DNA of 64,000 bases from UBA11891 sp049890035 (GCA_049890035.1 JBMHCG010000043.1:124001-188000), one strand, 5' to 3'; shown: positions 25,964 to 35,386, numbered from the stretch's first letter. The notes: generated from the sequence alone by a model not told the origin. Translations and numbers: made by a program.

Positions 25964-28900
25964 TCAGTCGTTTACTGTCAAGAAATTCAGTGCTTTTTCT
26001 GAAAACTCTAAATTAAAGTTTTTTATTTCGTTTGCTTTGATGTTTTCAAACAAACGGAGTTGTTCTTCTACTTCTTTTGTTAACGCTTCACGCACAGCTT
26101 CATCCTGTGTAGTGGGACCAAAATCATCAATTGTAACCAGTCGATTCAAATGCCCCAGTTTGTTGGTCAGCTTGATTGGAAAGTTTAAGGGATCTTGATT
26201 GCTCCTGTTTTGCGTTTGGTAAAGGGATTGTTCAATAGCCGTTAACGCTGCTTGTATTTTTTGTGCTTTTGAAACAAGTCTGGCTAAATCCTCATCCGCT
26301 CCATAAGTAGTAACAAATTCTTCTAATTTTCCTTGCATCGTGCGTATTTGTTTGATCGTTTGGTGTGCCTCGTGAACGGTTTTGTTAACCTCTTGGACAA
26401 AATCAAACTGCTTTTTCATGTCGGATGGCCCGGCTTCACTGTTGGGATTGGCAACAATCTCAAAAGGGGCGCTGTGGAGGTTGCCGTTATACCTCAACTG
26501 GATTGTGTAGGAACCCGGAACCGCTTTGGCACCCTCAAAGGAAGCACTCCAAAAAATCATCCCATCCAAAACCGTAGCCCCTTCATAGCGGGTATTCCAA
26601 ATATATTGATTGCCCCCAGCTTGCGGTTTTAGTTTATTCTTTTTGTCGAATGAAGTAACCGTTCTAATCGGCTTTTGATCAGCATCAAGAAATGTTAATT
26701 CGAGACTGTCTTTATCTGCATCCCAACTTGGAAGATAGTAATGAACAATCACCCCGTTGGGAAGGTTGGTGCCTTTCGTTTTTGAGGGTTTGCCACCACG
26801 ACCTCGAAGGCGATAACTGGTTTTTGGTGCATACAGCTGTACCTCTTGTTCCGACGTATTGCTTGCCAGTTGGTGCAATACGGTTAGATCGTCTAGCATC
26901 CACAAACTCCTTCCCTGGGTAGCGACGATCAAGCTCTTGTCTTTCAGTGCCAAGTCTGTAATGGGAACTATGGGTAAATTCTGTTGAAACGATTTCCAAT
27001 TCTGACCATCATCAAACGAAATATACATGCCGCCCTCAGTACCTGCATACAAAAGTCCTCTTTTGTCGGGATCGGCACGCAAAACGCGAGTAAAATGTTC
27101 TCTACCAATTCCACGCGTTATTTTCTGCCAACTTTTACCATAATCCGATGTCTTGTACAAATAGGGTTGGTAGTCCCCCATTTTGTAACGTGTGCCCGCA
27201 ACATAACACACCGCTGGATTTTCATAAGAAGGTTCAATACTGTTGATCATCATCCACTCAGGAAGGTTGCTGGGAGTTACGTTACCCCATGTTTTTCCAC
27301 CATCGCGGGTAATATGAATCAAACCGTCATCACTACCTACCCAAAGAAGCCCTTCTTCTAAAGGAGATTCGTTGGCGGCAAAAATGGTACAGTAGTATTC
27401 CACCCCCGTATTGTCTTGCGTGATGGGGCCACCCGAGGAAACTAATTTTGAGGGATCGTTTCGTGTCAAATCGGGACTGATTATCTCCCAAGAATGCCCT
27501 TCATTTTCAGAAACGTGTACATGGTTTGAATAGGTGTACAGCTTTTTGGGATTGTGTTTACTGAATTGAATGGGGAAATTCCATTGAAAACGATACTTCA
27601 TACCTTCAGCTCCATACCCCATAGGATTATCGGGCCAAACATTGATTCCACGTACCGTATTTTTTTCATGATTCACTCGAGTCAGGTATCCTCCATAGCT
27701 CCCTCCGTAAACGATTTCATTATTTAGCGGATCCACTGCTATATGAGCCGATTCACCCCCTGCCGTTGGTTCCCAATGCGATGCATCCAAAGAAGCAGCT
27801 GTAGAACGGTGTTGAATACGTATGGTAGAGTTGTCTTGTTGGGCTGCGTAAATGCGATAAGGAAATGCATTATCAGTTGTAACTCTGTAAAATTGAGCCG
27901 TCGGTTGATTCAAATAAGTACTCCAAGTACTCCCACCATCATAGCTAACTTGTGCGCCGCCGTCATCTGCAATAATCATTCGTTGGTTGTCCTCAGGAGC
28001 AATCCACAGGTCATGATGATCTCCATGGGGGGCACGATGGGCTTCAAAAGTCTTCCCTCCATCAGTGGATTTGTGATAGGATACGTTCATTACATAGACA
28101 ATGGATTCGTCTTGGGTATCGGCATAAATTTTGGAATAATACCAAGCCCGCTGGCGTAAAGCACGGCTGTCATTAATGTGGGACCAAGAAGCGCCACCGT
28201 CCTGAGAATGATAAACACCTCCCGAATCTTTATTCTCGACTATCGCCCAGATTTTATTTGAATTCAATGGGGATACAGTCACTCCCATAATTCCTAAAAC
28301 ACCCTTTGCAAAACCTTTGTTGGTACTGATTTGAGACCATGTTTTCCCAGAATCTGTACTTTTCCACAAAGCGGATCCTGAACCGCCACTACTCAAACTA
28401 TAGGGTGTTCGCTGAACACGCCATGTGGCTGCATACAAAACCCGTGGGTTGTTGGGGTCCATCTGCAATTCTACAGCACCTGCCTGGTCATTAACAAATA
28501 ATACACGCTCCCAGTGGGCACCCCCATCCACACTTTTGTATATCCCTCTTTCGTTAGTGGGTTTGTACAAGTCCCCTAAAACTGCTGCATAGACGATGTT
28601 CGAATTATTTGGATCAACCACCATTCTCGGGATGTGTCTGGACTTGGGAAGTCCACTAAAAGTCCATGTATCCCCTGCATCTGTTGTTTTCCAGATACCA
28701 TTGCCCGAGGAAACATTTCCTCTAACTGTAACTTCACCTCCACCAACATAGATGACATTAGGATCGCTGGGGGCAACGACAACTGAGCCGATACTCCCAC
28801 CAAAATAACCGTCAGAAAGGTTTTCATAGGTAATCCCGCCATCCGTTGTTCGCCAAACCCCCCCCCCAGTCGTTCCTACATAAAACAATTTAGGTTGTCC

Positions 28901-29092
28901 AGGCACGCCCGTCACGGCTGCCGAACGCCCGCCACGGAAGGGTCCTAACTCCCTGTATTTCAAGCTGCTGTACAGCGTACTAGAAACTTCTTGCTCGGGT
29001 TGTTTTCGTTTTCGTTGTGCGCTACTTTCGCTTGGCCATAACAAAACACCTACACATAATAAGGCAAGTGTTTTCAATCCCATTTTTTTCAT
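25964..29092 (-). CDS. Exported BNR/VPS10-type beta-propeller protein
   Basis: This 1042-residue protein has a signal peptide (about 1-26, ending SESSAQ), then many BNR/Asp-box repeats such as TTDGGITYEN, TTDAGDTWTF, SVDGGAHWE and STDSGKTWSQ, forming one or two sortilin-like beta-propellers up to about residue 760. A C-terminal part follows with an Ig-like strand region and a helical tail. Such proteins are often called glycosyl hydrolases, but the sialidase active-site residues are not evident and enzymatic activity is doubtful. Bases 28858-28867 are a run of ten C (ten G in the gene, codons 76-79), a possible slippage site. It leads the transcript into hemJ and the kinase. A paralogue lies at 58418-61252. 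Confidence 0.85.
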   Translation of the reverse strand: MKKMGLKTLALLCVGVLLWPSESSAQRKRKQPEQEVSSTLYSSLKYRELGPFRGGRSAAVTGVPGQPKLFYVGTTGGGVWRTTDGGITYENLSDGYFGGSIGSVVVAPSDPNVIYVGGGEVTVRGNVSSGNGIWKTTDAGDTWTFSGLPKSRHIPRMVVDPNNSNIVYAAVLGDLYKPTNERGIYKSVDGGAHWERVLFVNDQAGAVELQMDPNNPRVLYAATWRVQRTPYSLSSGGSGSALWKSTDSGKTWSQISTNKGFAKGVLGIMGVTVSPLNSNKIWAIVENKDSGGVYHSQDGGASWSHINDSRALRQRAWYYSKIYADTQDESIVYVMNVSYHKSTDGGKTFEAHRAPHGDHHDLWIAPEDNQRMIIADDGGAQVSYDGGSTWSTYLNQPTAQFYRVTTDNAFPYRIYAAQQDNSTIRIQHRSTAASLDASHWEPTAGGESAHIAVDPLNNEIVYGGSYGGYLTRVNHEKNTVRGINVWPDNPMGYGAEGMKYRFQWNFPIQFSKHNPKKLYTYSNHVHVSENEGHSWEIISPDLTRNDPSKLVSSGGPITQDNTGVEYYCTIFAANESPLEEGLLWVGSDDGLIHITRDGGKTWGNVTPSNLPEWMMINSIEPSYENPAVCYVAGTRYKMGDYQPYLYKTSDYGKSWQKITRGIGREHFTRVLRADPDKRGLLYAGTEGGMYISFDDGQNWKSFQQNLPIVPITDLALKDKSLIVATQGRSLWMLDDLTVLHQLASNTSEQEVQLYAPKTSYRLRGRGGKPSKTKGTNLPNGVIVHYYLPSWDADKDSLELTFLDADQKPIRTVTSFDKKNKLKPQAGGNQYIWNTRYEGATVLDGMIFWSASFEGAKAVPGSYTIQLRYNGNLHSAPFEIVANPNSEAGPSDMKKQFDFVQEVNKTVHEAHQTIKQIRTMQGKLEEFVTTYGADEDLARLVSKAQKIQAALTAIEQSLYQTQNRSNQDPLNFPIKLTNKLGHLNRLVTIDDFGPTTQDEAVREALTKEVEEQLRLFENIKANEIKNFNLEFSEKALNFLTVND

Positions 29093-29137
29093 ATCATATT
29101 TCAATTTGAGGCAAAAAAATACAAAAAAGAATCTGAA

Positions 29138-30496
29138 TTATTCTTTTTTAACTGCTGGAGTGGTGCGGTATTTTCGCAGTTCTCGAAAAAGAAAAAAAGC
29201 CGTTACAATAGTTGCTAGAGCTTCGCCTATGGGAAAGGCCATCCAAATGCCATCGATTCCAAAATAAGAAGGTAAAATCAACACCAAAGGGATGAAGAAA
29301 AACCCCTGTCTTGTCAGTGTTAATAGCAACGCAGGAATTGCTTTTCCAATAGCTTGAAAATAAGCAGCACCAATGAGTTGAATGCCCAAAATTGGGGTAG
29401 CAGCAAAAACAATACGCAACGCATAGGGGGTCTGGTTGATTACTGTTGGATCTTTAGTAAAGAGTTGTGCAATGGGATCGGCCCAAATAAAAATTACGGC
29501 AAAAACCAGACTGGCTAGTAGTGTTACCACGATAAGGGTCAAACGTATCAATTCCTGGACACGTTTTTTGTTTTCAGCACCATAATTAAAACCCGCAATA
29601 GGTAAAAATCCTTGGGTTACCCCTAGAACTGGGAAAAGAGCAAACATCAGCATACGACTAATAATGGCATAAATGGCCAATTGGGTTTCTCCACCATATT
29701 CAAAAAGTAAATTATTCACCACCAATACGACAAAACTTACGACAGCTTGTCGTGATAAAGTCACCATCCCTAAACTTCCAATTTCACCCACAATAGATCG
29801 CTTGAGGATCAATTGCCGCCATTTTAACCGAAGTTCACTTCGACTGTAAAAAAAATAAGCCAGATAGGATCCACAGACCACATAAGAAAGTGTCGTTGCC
29901 CAAGCAGCCCCTGTCATCCCCCAATTCAATCCTTTTATAAATAGGATATCTAAAGTTATGTTAGAAATAGAAGGGAGCACCATGGCATACATAGCATATT
30001 TAGGCTTGCCTTCAGCACGTACCACATTGTTGCCCATCATACAAAAACCTAAAACGGGTACGCCGTATAAGACGATGACGTAGTAGATTTTTGCCAATGG
30101 AAAAATCCGTCCTTGCCCACCGAACAGCGGTATCAAAGAATCAACAAAAAGCAATCCCAATAAAACAAAGCTAACAGTAAAGAGTAGTGTGAGGGTCAAT
30201 TGATTGCCAAAAGTAACTTTTGCTTTTTCAATCTTGTTTTCTCCAAGTGCCCTAGAAATAATAGACCCTCCGCCAATACCAATAGCCATTCCCAATGCGC
30301 CAATAAAAAAAGAAACAGGTAAAACCACATTGATCGCAGCAATGGCGTCTGCGCCAATCCACTGGCCTACAAAAATCGTATCGATTAGAATATTGACCGA
30401 CATGGCTAAAATTCCTATGGAAGCTGGAACGGATTGTTGTACCAATAACTTTGCTATGGGCAATTGACCCAATTTGGCTGCTTGTTGCAAAGCCAT
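29138..30496 (-). CDS. MATE family efflux transporter
   Basis: This 452-residue protein has twelve membrane segments in two related halves, as in the MATE/MOP family, which export organic cations and drugs using Na+ or H+. Typical segments include SVPASIGILAMSVNILIDTIFVG at the N-terminus and GFLPIAGFNYGA in the second half. The ATG shares its A with the TAA of hemH (TAATG), so translation is coupled. A ten-residue longer frame from 30526 is rejected in favour of this coupled start. Its link with hemH suggests export of a tetrapyrrole or related toxic compound; this is inference. Confidence 0.9.
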   Translation of the reverse strand: MALQQAAKLGQLPIAKLLVQQSVPASIGILAMSVNILIDTIFVGQWIGADAIAAINVVLPVSFFIGALGMAIGIGGGSIISRALGENKIEKAKVTFGNQLTLTLLFTVSFVLLGLLFVDSLIPLFGGQGRIFPLAKIYYVIVLYGVPVLGFCMMGNNVVRAEGKPKYAMYAMVLPSISNITLDILFIKGLNWGMTGAAWATTLSYVVCGSYLAYFFYSRSELRLKWRQLILKRSIVGEIGSLGMVTLSRQAVVSFVVLVVNNLLFEYGGETQLAIYAIISRMLMFALFPVLGVTQGFLPIAGFNYGAENKKRVQELIRLTLIVVTLLASLVFAVIFIWADPIAQLFTKDPTVINQTPYALRIVFAATPILGIQLIGAAYFQAIGKAIPALLLTLTRQGFFFIPLVLILPSYFGIDGIWMAFPIGEALATIVTAFFLFRELRKYRTTPAVKKE

Positions 30497-31527
30497 TATA
30501 CAGCCACCTCCTTGGTGGTGGCCCACTCATCAACCCAACGGCTCATCACACTCACCCAATCATCACGATCATTGATACAGGGAACGACATACAAATGTTG
30601 ACCTCCTTTTTCTTCGAAATCTTCCACCGCTTCCATTCCGATTTCTTCAAGGGTCTCTAAACAATCCGACACAAAAGCAGGTGTAACAATAGCCATTTTT
30701 TGAGTTCCTTTTTTGGCCATTTTAGCTACCGTTTTGTCTGTGTAGGGTTGTAGCCAAGGATCCAATCCCAAACGCGATTGGAAAGTTGTCGTATAGGTAT
30801 CGGGTTTGAGTTCCAAATATTCTGCCACCAGACGTGTGGTTTCGTAACATTGGTGCCGGTAACAATATTGATGTGCCTCAGAAGGTGTTTGACAACACTG
30901 ACCGTCCATACGGCAATGGCTCTGAGTGATGTCTGATTTTCGAATGTGTCTTTTTGGAACGCCGTGATACGAAAATAAAAGATGTTCCCATTCCTTCCCT
31001 TGCAGACTTTCTTGTATCGATTGTGATAAAACACGGATGTAATCCGGATGCTTGTAAAAAGGAGGGAGTGTAGTGAAGGTCATTTGTGGGAAATGATCCT
31101 GGCGCAATTGCTCTGCCAAAACCAAGATGGTTTCTGTTGTAGCCATTGCAAACTGCGGATAGAGCGGGATGAGAAGTACCTCTGTGACTCCTTTATCGGC
31201 GAGTTCCTGCATTCCTGAGTGTATGGATGGGCTGCCATAACGCATGGCTAATGCGAGTGGTACTTGAACACGAGACTCCATTTTTTGAATCAATCGATTG
31301 GACAATACGATCAGTGGGGAGCCCTCTTCCCACAAAATTTTTTGGTAGGCTTTGGCTGATTTTCTTGGACGCGTGTTTAGAATAATCCCCTTGACCAAAA
31401 GGGAACGAAAAAAAGACGGCAGATCAATGACCCGTTCGTCCATTAAAAACTCTTCCAAATATACCTTGACATCTTTGGGATTCGGACTGTCCGGGGACCC
31501 CAAGTTCACCAACAAAACTCCTTTCAT
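30496..31527 (-). CDS. hemH: Ferrochelatase
   Basis: This 343-residue enzyme inserts Fe2+ into protoporphyrin IX to make protoheme. The family blocks are complete: LVNLGSPDSP at the start, FSYHGVPKRHI with the metal-binding His, GLDPWLQPYTD, and PAFVSDCLETLEEI with the catalytic Glu. A cysteine-rich insertion (C-x7-C pattern around HCRMDGQCC) is seen, as in ferrochelatases that may hold a 2Fe-2S cluster. It follows the AraC-type regulator by nine bases and is translationally coupled to a MATE exporter. It is transcribed away from the hemA operon. Confidence 0.96.
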   Translation of the reverse strand: MKGVLLVNLGSPDSPNPKDVKVYLEEFLMDERVIDLPSFFRSLLVKGIILNTRPRKSAKAYQKILWEEGSPLIVLSNRLIQKMESRVQVPLALAMRYGSPSIHSGMQELADKGVTEVLLIPLYPQFAMATTETILVLAEQLRQDHFPQMTFTTLPPFYKHPDYIRVLSQSIQESLQGKEWEHLLFSYHGVPKRHIRKSDITQSHCRMDGQCCQTPSEAHQYCYRHQCYETTRLVAEYLELKPDTYTTTFQSRLGLDPWLQPYTDKTVAKMAKKGTQKMAIVTPAFVSDCLETLEEIGMEAVEDFEEKGGQHLYVVPCINDRDDWVSVMSRWVDEWATTKEVAV

Positions 31528-31536
31528 GGCATTTTT

Positions 31537-32427
31537 TTACGAAGATACTGATAGTAGATATTTTTTCGGAGTGGTGCCGTATTTCTTTTTAAAAGCAGCG
31601 ATAAAATGACTTGAGGTGCTGTACCCCAATTTAATTCCTACTTCATTTACATTGTATTGCTGAGAGTCCAACATTCTTCGGGCCTCTTCCATTTTGTGAT
31701 CCAACAAATAAGAAAAAACACTTTGTCCATACAGTTGTTTAAAACCTTCTTTTAGTTTTTTTGTATTCAGACCAATTTCTGTGGAAAGCTCCGAAAGGGA
31801 CGGCGGTTGAGTCATGCGTTCCAAAATTATTTTTTTAGCCATGTGTATCTTCCCAACCTGAGCTTCATCCACCAAAAAAGGACAGCTTTCAACATCTTCT
31901 TCTCCATTTTTGTTGAAATACAAACTCAATAATTCAAAAATCTTCCCTTTGAAATACAAAGAACGGATGCTATCGTGAACCTTCGCTTGAATGATTTGAT
32001 TCAATACAACAACCATAGCAGGTGTCAGTACGTTCGTATCATAAAACTTTTTAGTAATATTTTCAGGACTCAAAAAATGAATGTGATTGGCATCATCAGA
32101 AAACAATGCATGAAATTTTTTAATAGGAAGAATCAGACTTATCAACCATGAACTGGGTGCTAATGTCGCTGCAATAGGTAATGCCTTCTGGGGGTTGTAC
32201 AATAACATACTTTGAGATTCTGAAATGGTAAATTGATAACTGGAATTATTGTAATTGAACGTAGCTAAGCCTTTCAGGCAAAAATGAAATTGAATGTCAT
32301 TGTGACTCAAGGAGCGTTGTATGGATTGTCCCTCCTGCCCATCGTTTTGCTGTCGTAGGACAAAAAAATCACTTTCTATTTGTGTTTCGATCAGAGTACC
32401 TTTGTCGTTGTTTTTATGTTCCATCAT
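31537..32427 (-). CDS. AraC-family transcriptional regulator
   Basis: This 296-residue protein has an N-terminal sensing domain of about 180 residues and a C-terminal AraC/XylS DNA-binding domain (about 205-293) with two helix-turn-helix units: LSELSTEIGLNTKKLKEGFK and VNEVGIKLGYSTSSHFIAAFKKKYG. The start of the HTH resembles PchR-type regulators that respond to iron chelates, though the ligand here is unknown. It lies between hemH and hemA and is divergent from hemA, so it is a good candidate for controlling heme synthesis. An ATG one codon later (32424) is equally possible. Confidence 0.9.
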   Translation of the reverse strand: MMEHKNNDKGTLIETQIESDFFVLRQQNDGQEGQSIQRSLSHNDIQFHFCLKGLATFNYNNSSYQFTISESQSMLLYNPQKALPIAATLAPSSWLISLILPIKKFHALFSDDANHIHFLSPENITKKFYDTNVLTPAMVVVLNQIIQAKVHDSIRSLYFKGKIFELLSLYFNKNGEEDVESCPFLVDEAQVGKIHMAKKIILERMTQPPSLSELSTEIGLNTKKLKEGFKQLYGQSVFSYLLDHKMEEARRMLDSQQYNVNEVGIKLGYSTSSHFIAAFKKKYGTTPKKYLLSVSS

Positions 32428-32514
32428 ATCATCAATTTAGACTCTTTCTAAATAAAAAACATTTTTAACCCCCCAAAAACACTGAATATATCCCATTTTT
32501 CAGCATCTTTTTAC

Positions 32515-32522
32515 CAAAATTA
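32515..32522 (-). promoter_or_regulatory. Promoter -7 element TAATTTTG for the AraC gene
   Basis: It is a perfect TAnnTTTG on the minus strand, about 90 bases before the regulator ATG. No TTG is seen at the usual distance. The divergent hemA promoter lies some 30 bases away. Confidence 0.35.
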
Positions 32523-32552
32523 CGCATTTTGATAGTTTTAGTACTTTTTGCG

Positions 32553-32584
32553 TTGTTTTTTAGCTGTGCAAGAAAGTATTTTTG
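32553..32584 (+). promoter_or_regulatory. hemA operon promoter TTG-N21-TATTTTTG
   Basis: TTG at 32553-32555 and a perfect -7 element at 32577-32584 are separated by 21 bases. The ATG of hemA follows 21 bases later. This is one of the best Bacteroidota promoters in the window. Confidence 0.7.
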
Positions 32585-32605
32585 TGACGGATATTTAGGA
32601 TTCGA

Positions 32606-33814
32606 ATGAAAAATTCTGTACGCCCGACGAATTTTTATGCCGTTGGTATCAGTTACAAAAATGCGGATGCCGCTACGCGTGGCCAATTTAGTCTTTCTAG
32701 GGAACAAGCGAAAGCTCTAATTAGGCAAGCCAAACGCCAAGGGCTAGAAGAAGTGATGCTCAATACAACCTGCAACCGTACCGAGCTCTACGGATTTGCT
32801 GACTCGGATGCTCCGTTGCGAGAGCTGCTTTTGGAATACAGCCAGGGTACAGCAAAGATTTTTGATCGGTTGGGTTACCGACTTGAAAAAAAACAAGCTA
32901 TCGATCATATTTTCAAAGTCGGTACGGGTTTGGACAGTCAAATCCTAGGGGATTTCGAAGTAATAGGTCAGTTAAAGAAAAGTTTTTATCAGTCCAAAAA
33001 ACAGGGCATGGTCAATGGGCAGTCCGAACGTTTAATCAATGCTGTCATTCAAGCCAGCAAACGTGTTAAAACAGAAACCAAACTTTCCAGTGGCGCCACC
33101 TCAGTTGCATTCGCAGCCGTGCGTTATATCCTTGAACAACAAAAACAACTAACCGATGCTCAAATTTTACTTTTTGGTACGGGTAAAATTGGCCGCAATA
33201 CTTGTGAAAACCTTGTAAAACATACTGAAAACAGTCGAATTGTACTCATCAATAGAACCGAAGAAAAGGCCAATCAAATAGCTGGGAAATTTGATTTATC
33301 CGTTAAACCAATTGAGGCATTAGCTTCTGAGATACGTCAAACCGATATTTTAATTGTAGCTACTGGAGCATCGGAATTTACGATCAATGAAGAAATGTTC
33401 CCTATTGAGAAACCACTTCTCATTTTGGACCTTTCCATTCCTCGAAACGTTAAGCCGGAAGTAGCGTCTCATCCCATGGTCACCCTAGTCCATCTGGATG
33501 AATTATCACAAATGACCGACGCTGCTCTACACGAAAGAAAAAAATATGTCCCACAAGCCGAAGCAATCATCGAAGAAGTCAAAAAAGATTATTTGGAATG
33601 GACCCGCTTGCGAAAATTTGCCCCCTTGTTACAAGCATTAAAAGAAAAATGGGGAATCGATCAAATTGAGGCAACGCCCGACCCTTCCCAACAAAACTTA
33701 TTAAAAGTCACAGGCCAAATAGCTACATACCTCAGAGAAAACCCCAATAGTGCAGATCATACTGCAGATGTACTGCGCGATTTGTTTGATCTACAAATAC
33801 CACCTCATGGATAA
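32606..33814 (+). CDS. hemA: Glutamyl-tRNA reductase
   Basis: This 402-residue enzyme reduces glutamyl-tRNA(Glu) to glutamate-1-semialdehyde, the first committed step of the C5 route to heme. Cys56 in NTTCNRTE is the nucleophile that takes glutamate from the tRNA. An NADPH-binding site GTGKIG is at 191-196, and a helical dimerisation domain ends the protein. It leads an overlapping operon: hemC begins inside its last codons (ATG at 33807, eight bases of overlap). The next enzyme, HemL, is not in the window. Confidence 0.96.
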   Translation: MKNSVRPTNFYAVGISYKNADAATRGQFSLSREQAKALIRQAKRQGLEEVMLNTTCNRTELYGFADSDAPLRELLLEYSQGTAKIFDRLGYRLEKKQAIDHIFKVGTGLDSQILGDFEVIGQLKKSFYQSKKQGMVNGQSERLINAVIQASKRVKTETKLSSGATSVAFAAVRYILEQQKQLTDAQILLFGTGKIGRNTCENLVKHTENSRIVLINRTEEKANQIAGKFDLSVKPIEALASEIRQTDILIVATGASEFTINEEMFPIEKPLLILDLSIPRNVKPEVASHPMVTLVHLDELSQMTDAALHERKKYVPQAEAIIEEVKKDYLEWTRLRKFAPLLQALKEKWGIDQIEATPDPSQQNLLKVTGQIATYLRENPNSADHTADVLRDLFDLQIPPHG

Positions 33815-34718
33815 AGATCCCATTCGTATTGGGACCCGATCAAGCCCTCTGGCCTTATGGCAAGCCCAATGGGTTGCTACATTACTCAAAAGCATACAAA
33901 TACCGTCCGAATTGGTATTTATCGATAGTGCAGGGGATCAAGATGGTACCCAACCGTTGTATGCTATGAACATCCAAGGAATTTTTACCAAAGCTTTGGA
34001 TCAGGCACTCCTAAACAAAGATATTGACATTGCTGTTCATAGCTTTAAAGACGTCCCGACGCAATTGCCAGAAAACATTGAACTGGGAACGGTTTTAGAA
34101 CGGGGCTCCACCACAGATATTCTTGTTTACAACAGTCCACCGGAACAATGGACGGAAACCGAAATTGTAGGTACTTCGAGTTTGAGAAGGAGTGCTCAGT
34201 GGAAAAATCGCTATCCCAAACACCGTTCTGAGATACTGCGGGGAAACGTGCAAAAAAGGCTGCAAACACTGAGTGAAAAAAAATGGCTAGGAGCTTTGTT
34301 TGCGCAAGCAGGCTTGGAACGTGTGAACCAACTTCCCCCCAATCATTTAGCATTAAACTGGATGCTTCCAGCACCTGCACAAGGTGCCGTTTGTGTTGTC
34401 ATGAGAAACGAAGAGCCCGAACTGCAATTAAAATTAAAGAGTTTGGGATGCGAAACAACCTTCAAGGCAACCGACCAAGAACGAATTTTTTTACGCCTGT
34501 TGGAAGGAGGATGTACGGCACCCATCGGAGCATGTATAGAACCCGTTCCAAATGGATGGTTTTTTAGGGGGGGGGTATTTGCTCTTGATGGAAGTGAGAA
34601 AGTAACCTTCGAGAAATATTTCCCCTCCAAAGAATGGCAAACCATTGGAGAAAGGGCTGCCGAATACGTTCTTCAAAATGGTGGAGAAAGTCTGATGAAA
34701 GCCTTTAAAAAAAGCTAA
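33807..34718 (+). CDS. hemC: Porphobilinogen deaminase
   Basis: This 303-residue enzyme joins four porphobilinogens into hydroxymethylbilane. The start IRIGTRSSPLALWQA and the block MLPAPAQGAVCV are diagnostic, and Cys236 in LEGGCTAPIGA carries the dipyrromethane cofactor. A longer frame back to 33750 overlaps hemA and is rejected; the ATG at 33807 overlaps the hemA stop by eight bases, which suggests coupled translation. Bases 34567-34575 are a run of nine G (codons FFRGGVF), a possible slippage or sequencing trouble spot, but the frame is intact in this copy. Confidence 0.96.
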   Translation: MDKDPIRIGTRSSPLALWQAQWVATLLKSIQIPSELVFIDSAGDQDGTQPLYAMNIQGIFTKALDQALLNKDIDIAVHSFKDVPTQLPENIELGTVLERGSTTDILVYNSPPEQWTETEIVGTSSLRRSAQWKNRYPKHRSEILRGNVQKRLQTLSEKKWLGALFAQAGLERVNQLPPNHLALNWMLPAPAQGAVCVVMRNEEPELQLKLKSLGCETTFKATDQERIFLRLLEGGCTAPIGACIEPVPNGWFFRGGVFALDGSEKVTFEKYFPSKEWQTIGERAAEYVLQNGGESLMKAFKKS

Positions 34719-34720
34719 GT

Positions 34721-35386
34721 ATGCGACTTCTGGCAACCAAAATATTGGATTTTCCGTTCAAGCAACGTTTGCTTATGAAAGACTTTTCTCTCGTAGAATA
34801 CCCTTTTATTCGGATCAAACCCCTTCGGTACAACCCAAAAAAGCCTACTGATGCCATTCTTGTGAGTAGCCAAAATGCAGCCCGTCTCTTCTTTGACTAC
34901 CACCCCATAGAAACTCTATCCCCTAAAACACAGTTTTTTTGTGTGGGTAGTCAAACCACGAAACTAATTGAATCCCGCCAAGGGAAGGTGACTGTAACTG
35001 CGTTGAATGCACAGGAGCTAGCACTTCGGATAATCAAAGAATACAGCCACTTGACTTTCTGTTTTGCCTGTGGAAGAAAACGGCTTCCGACCCTGGAAAC
35101 TGAATTGGCCAAAGCCAACATCGCTCTATCCCTACACGAACTTTACGATACGCATATTGTATCGCATCAATTGAATACAGATTTTGATGGTGTCTTATTT
35201 TACAGTCCCTCTGCTGTGGAAGGGTTTTTAACCTTGAATCGTCTGAAAAATACCCACTCCTTCTGTATTGGTCCTACTACAGCCGCAGCCTTGGAACCCC
35301 ATACTTCCTTTTACAGTGTTGCCAAAAAGCCGAATAATAACTCTCTTTTTCTGGAAATTATGAACCATTATTATGCCAAAAAATGA
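34721..35386 (+). CDS. hemD: Uroporphyrinogen-III synthase
   Basis: This 221-residue enzyme closes hydroxymethylbilane with inversion of ring D. HemD sequences vary widely, but two-domain features are visible: ILVSSQNAARLFF in the first lobe, LFYSPSAVEGFL and FCIGPTTAAAL in the second. Position between hemC and hemE confirms it. It starts two bases after hemC and overlaps hemE by 14 bases. Confidence 0.9.
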   Translation: MRLLATKILDFPFKQRLLMKDFSLVEYPFIRIKPLRYNPKKPTDAILVSSQNAARLFFDYHPIETLSPKTQFFCVGSQTTKLIESRQGKVTVTALNAQELALRIIKEYSHLTFCFACGRKRLPTLETELAKANIALSLHELYDTHIVSHQLNTDFDGVLFYSPSAVEGFLTLNRLKNTHSFCIGPTTAAALEPHTSFYSVAKKPNNNSLFLEIMNHYYAKK

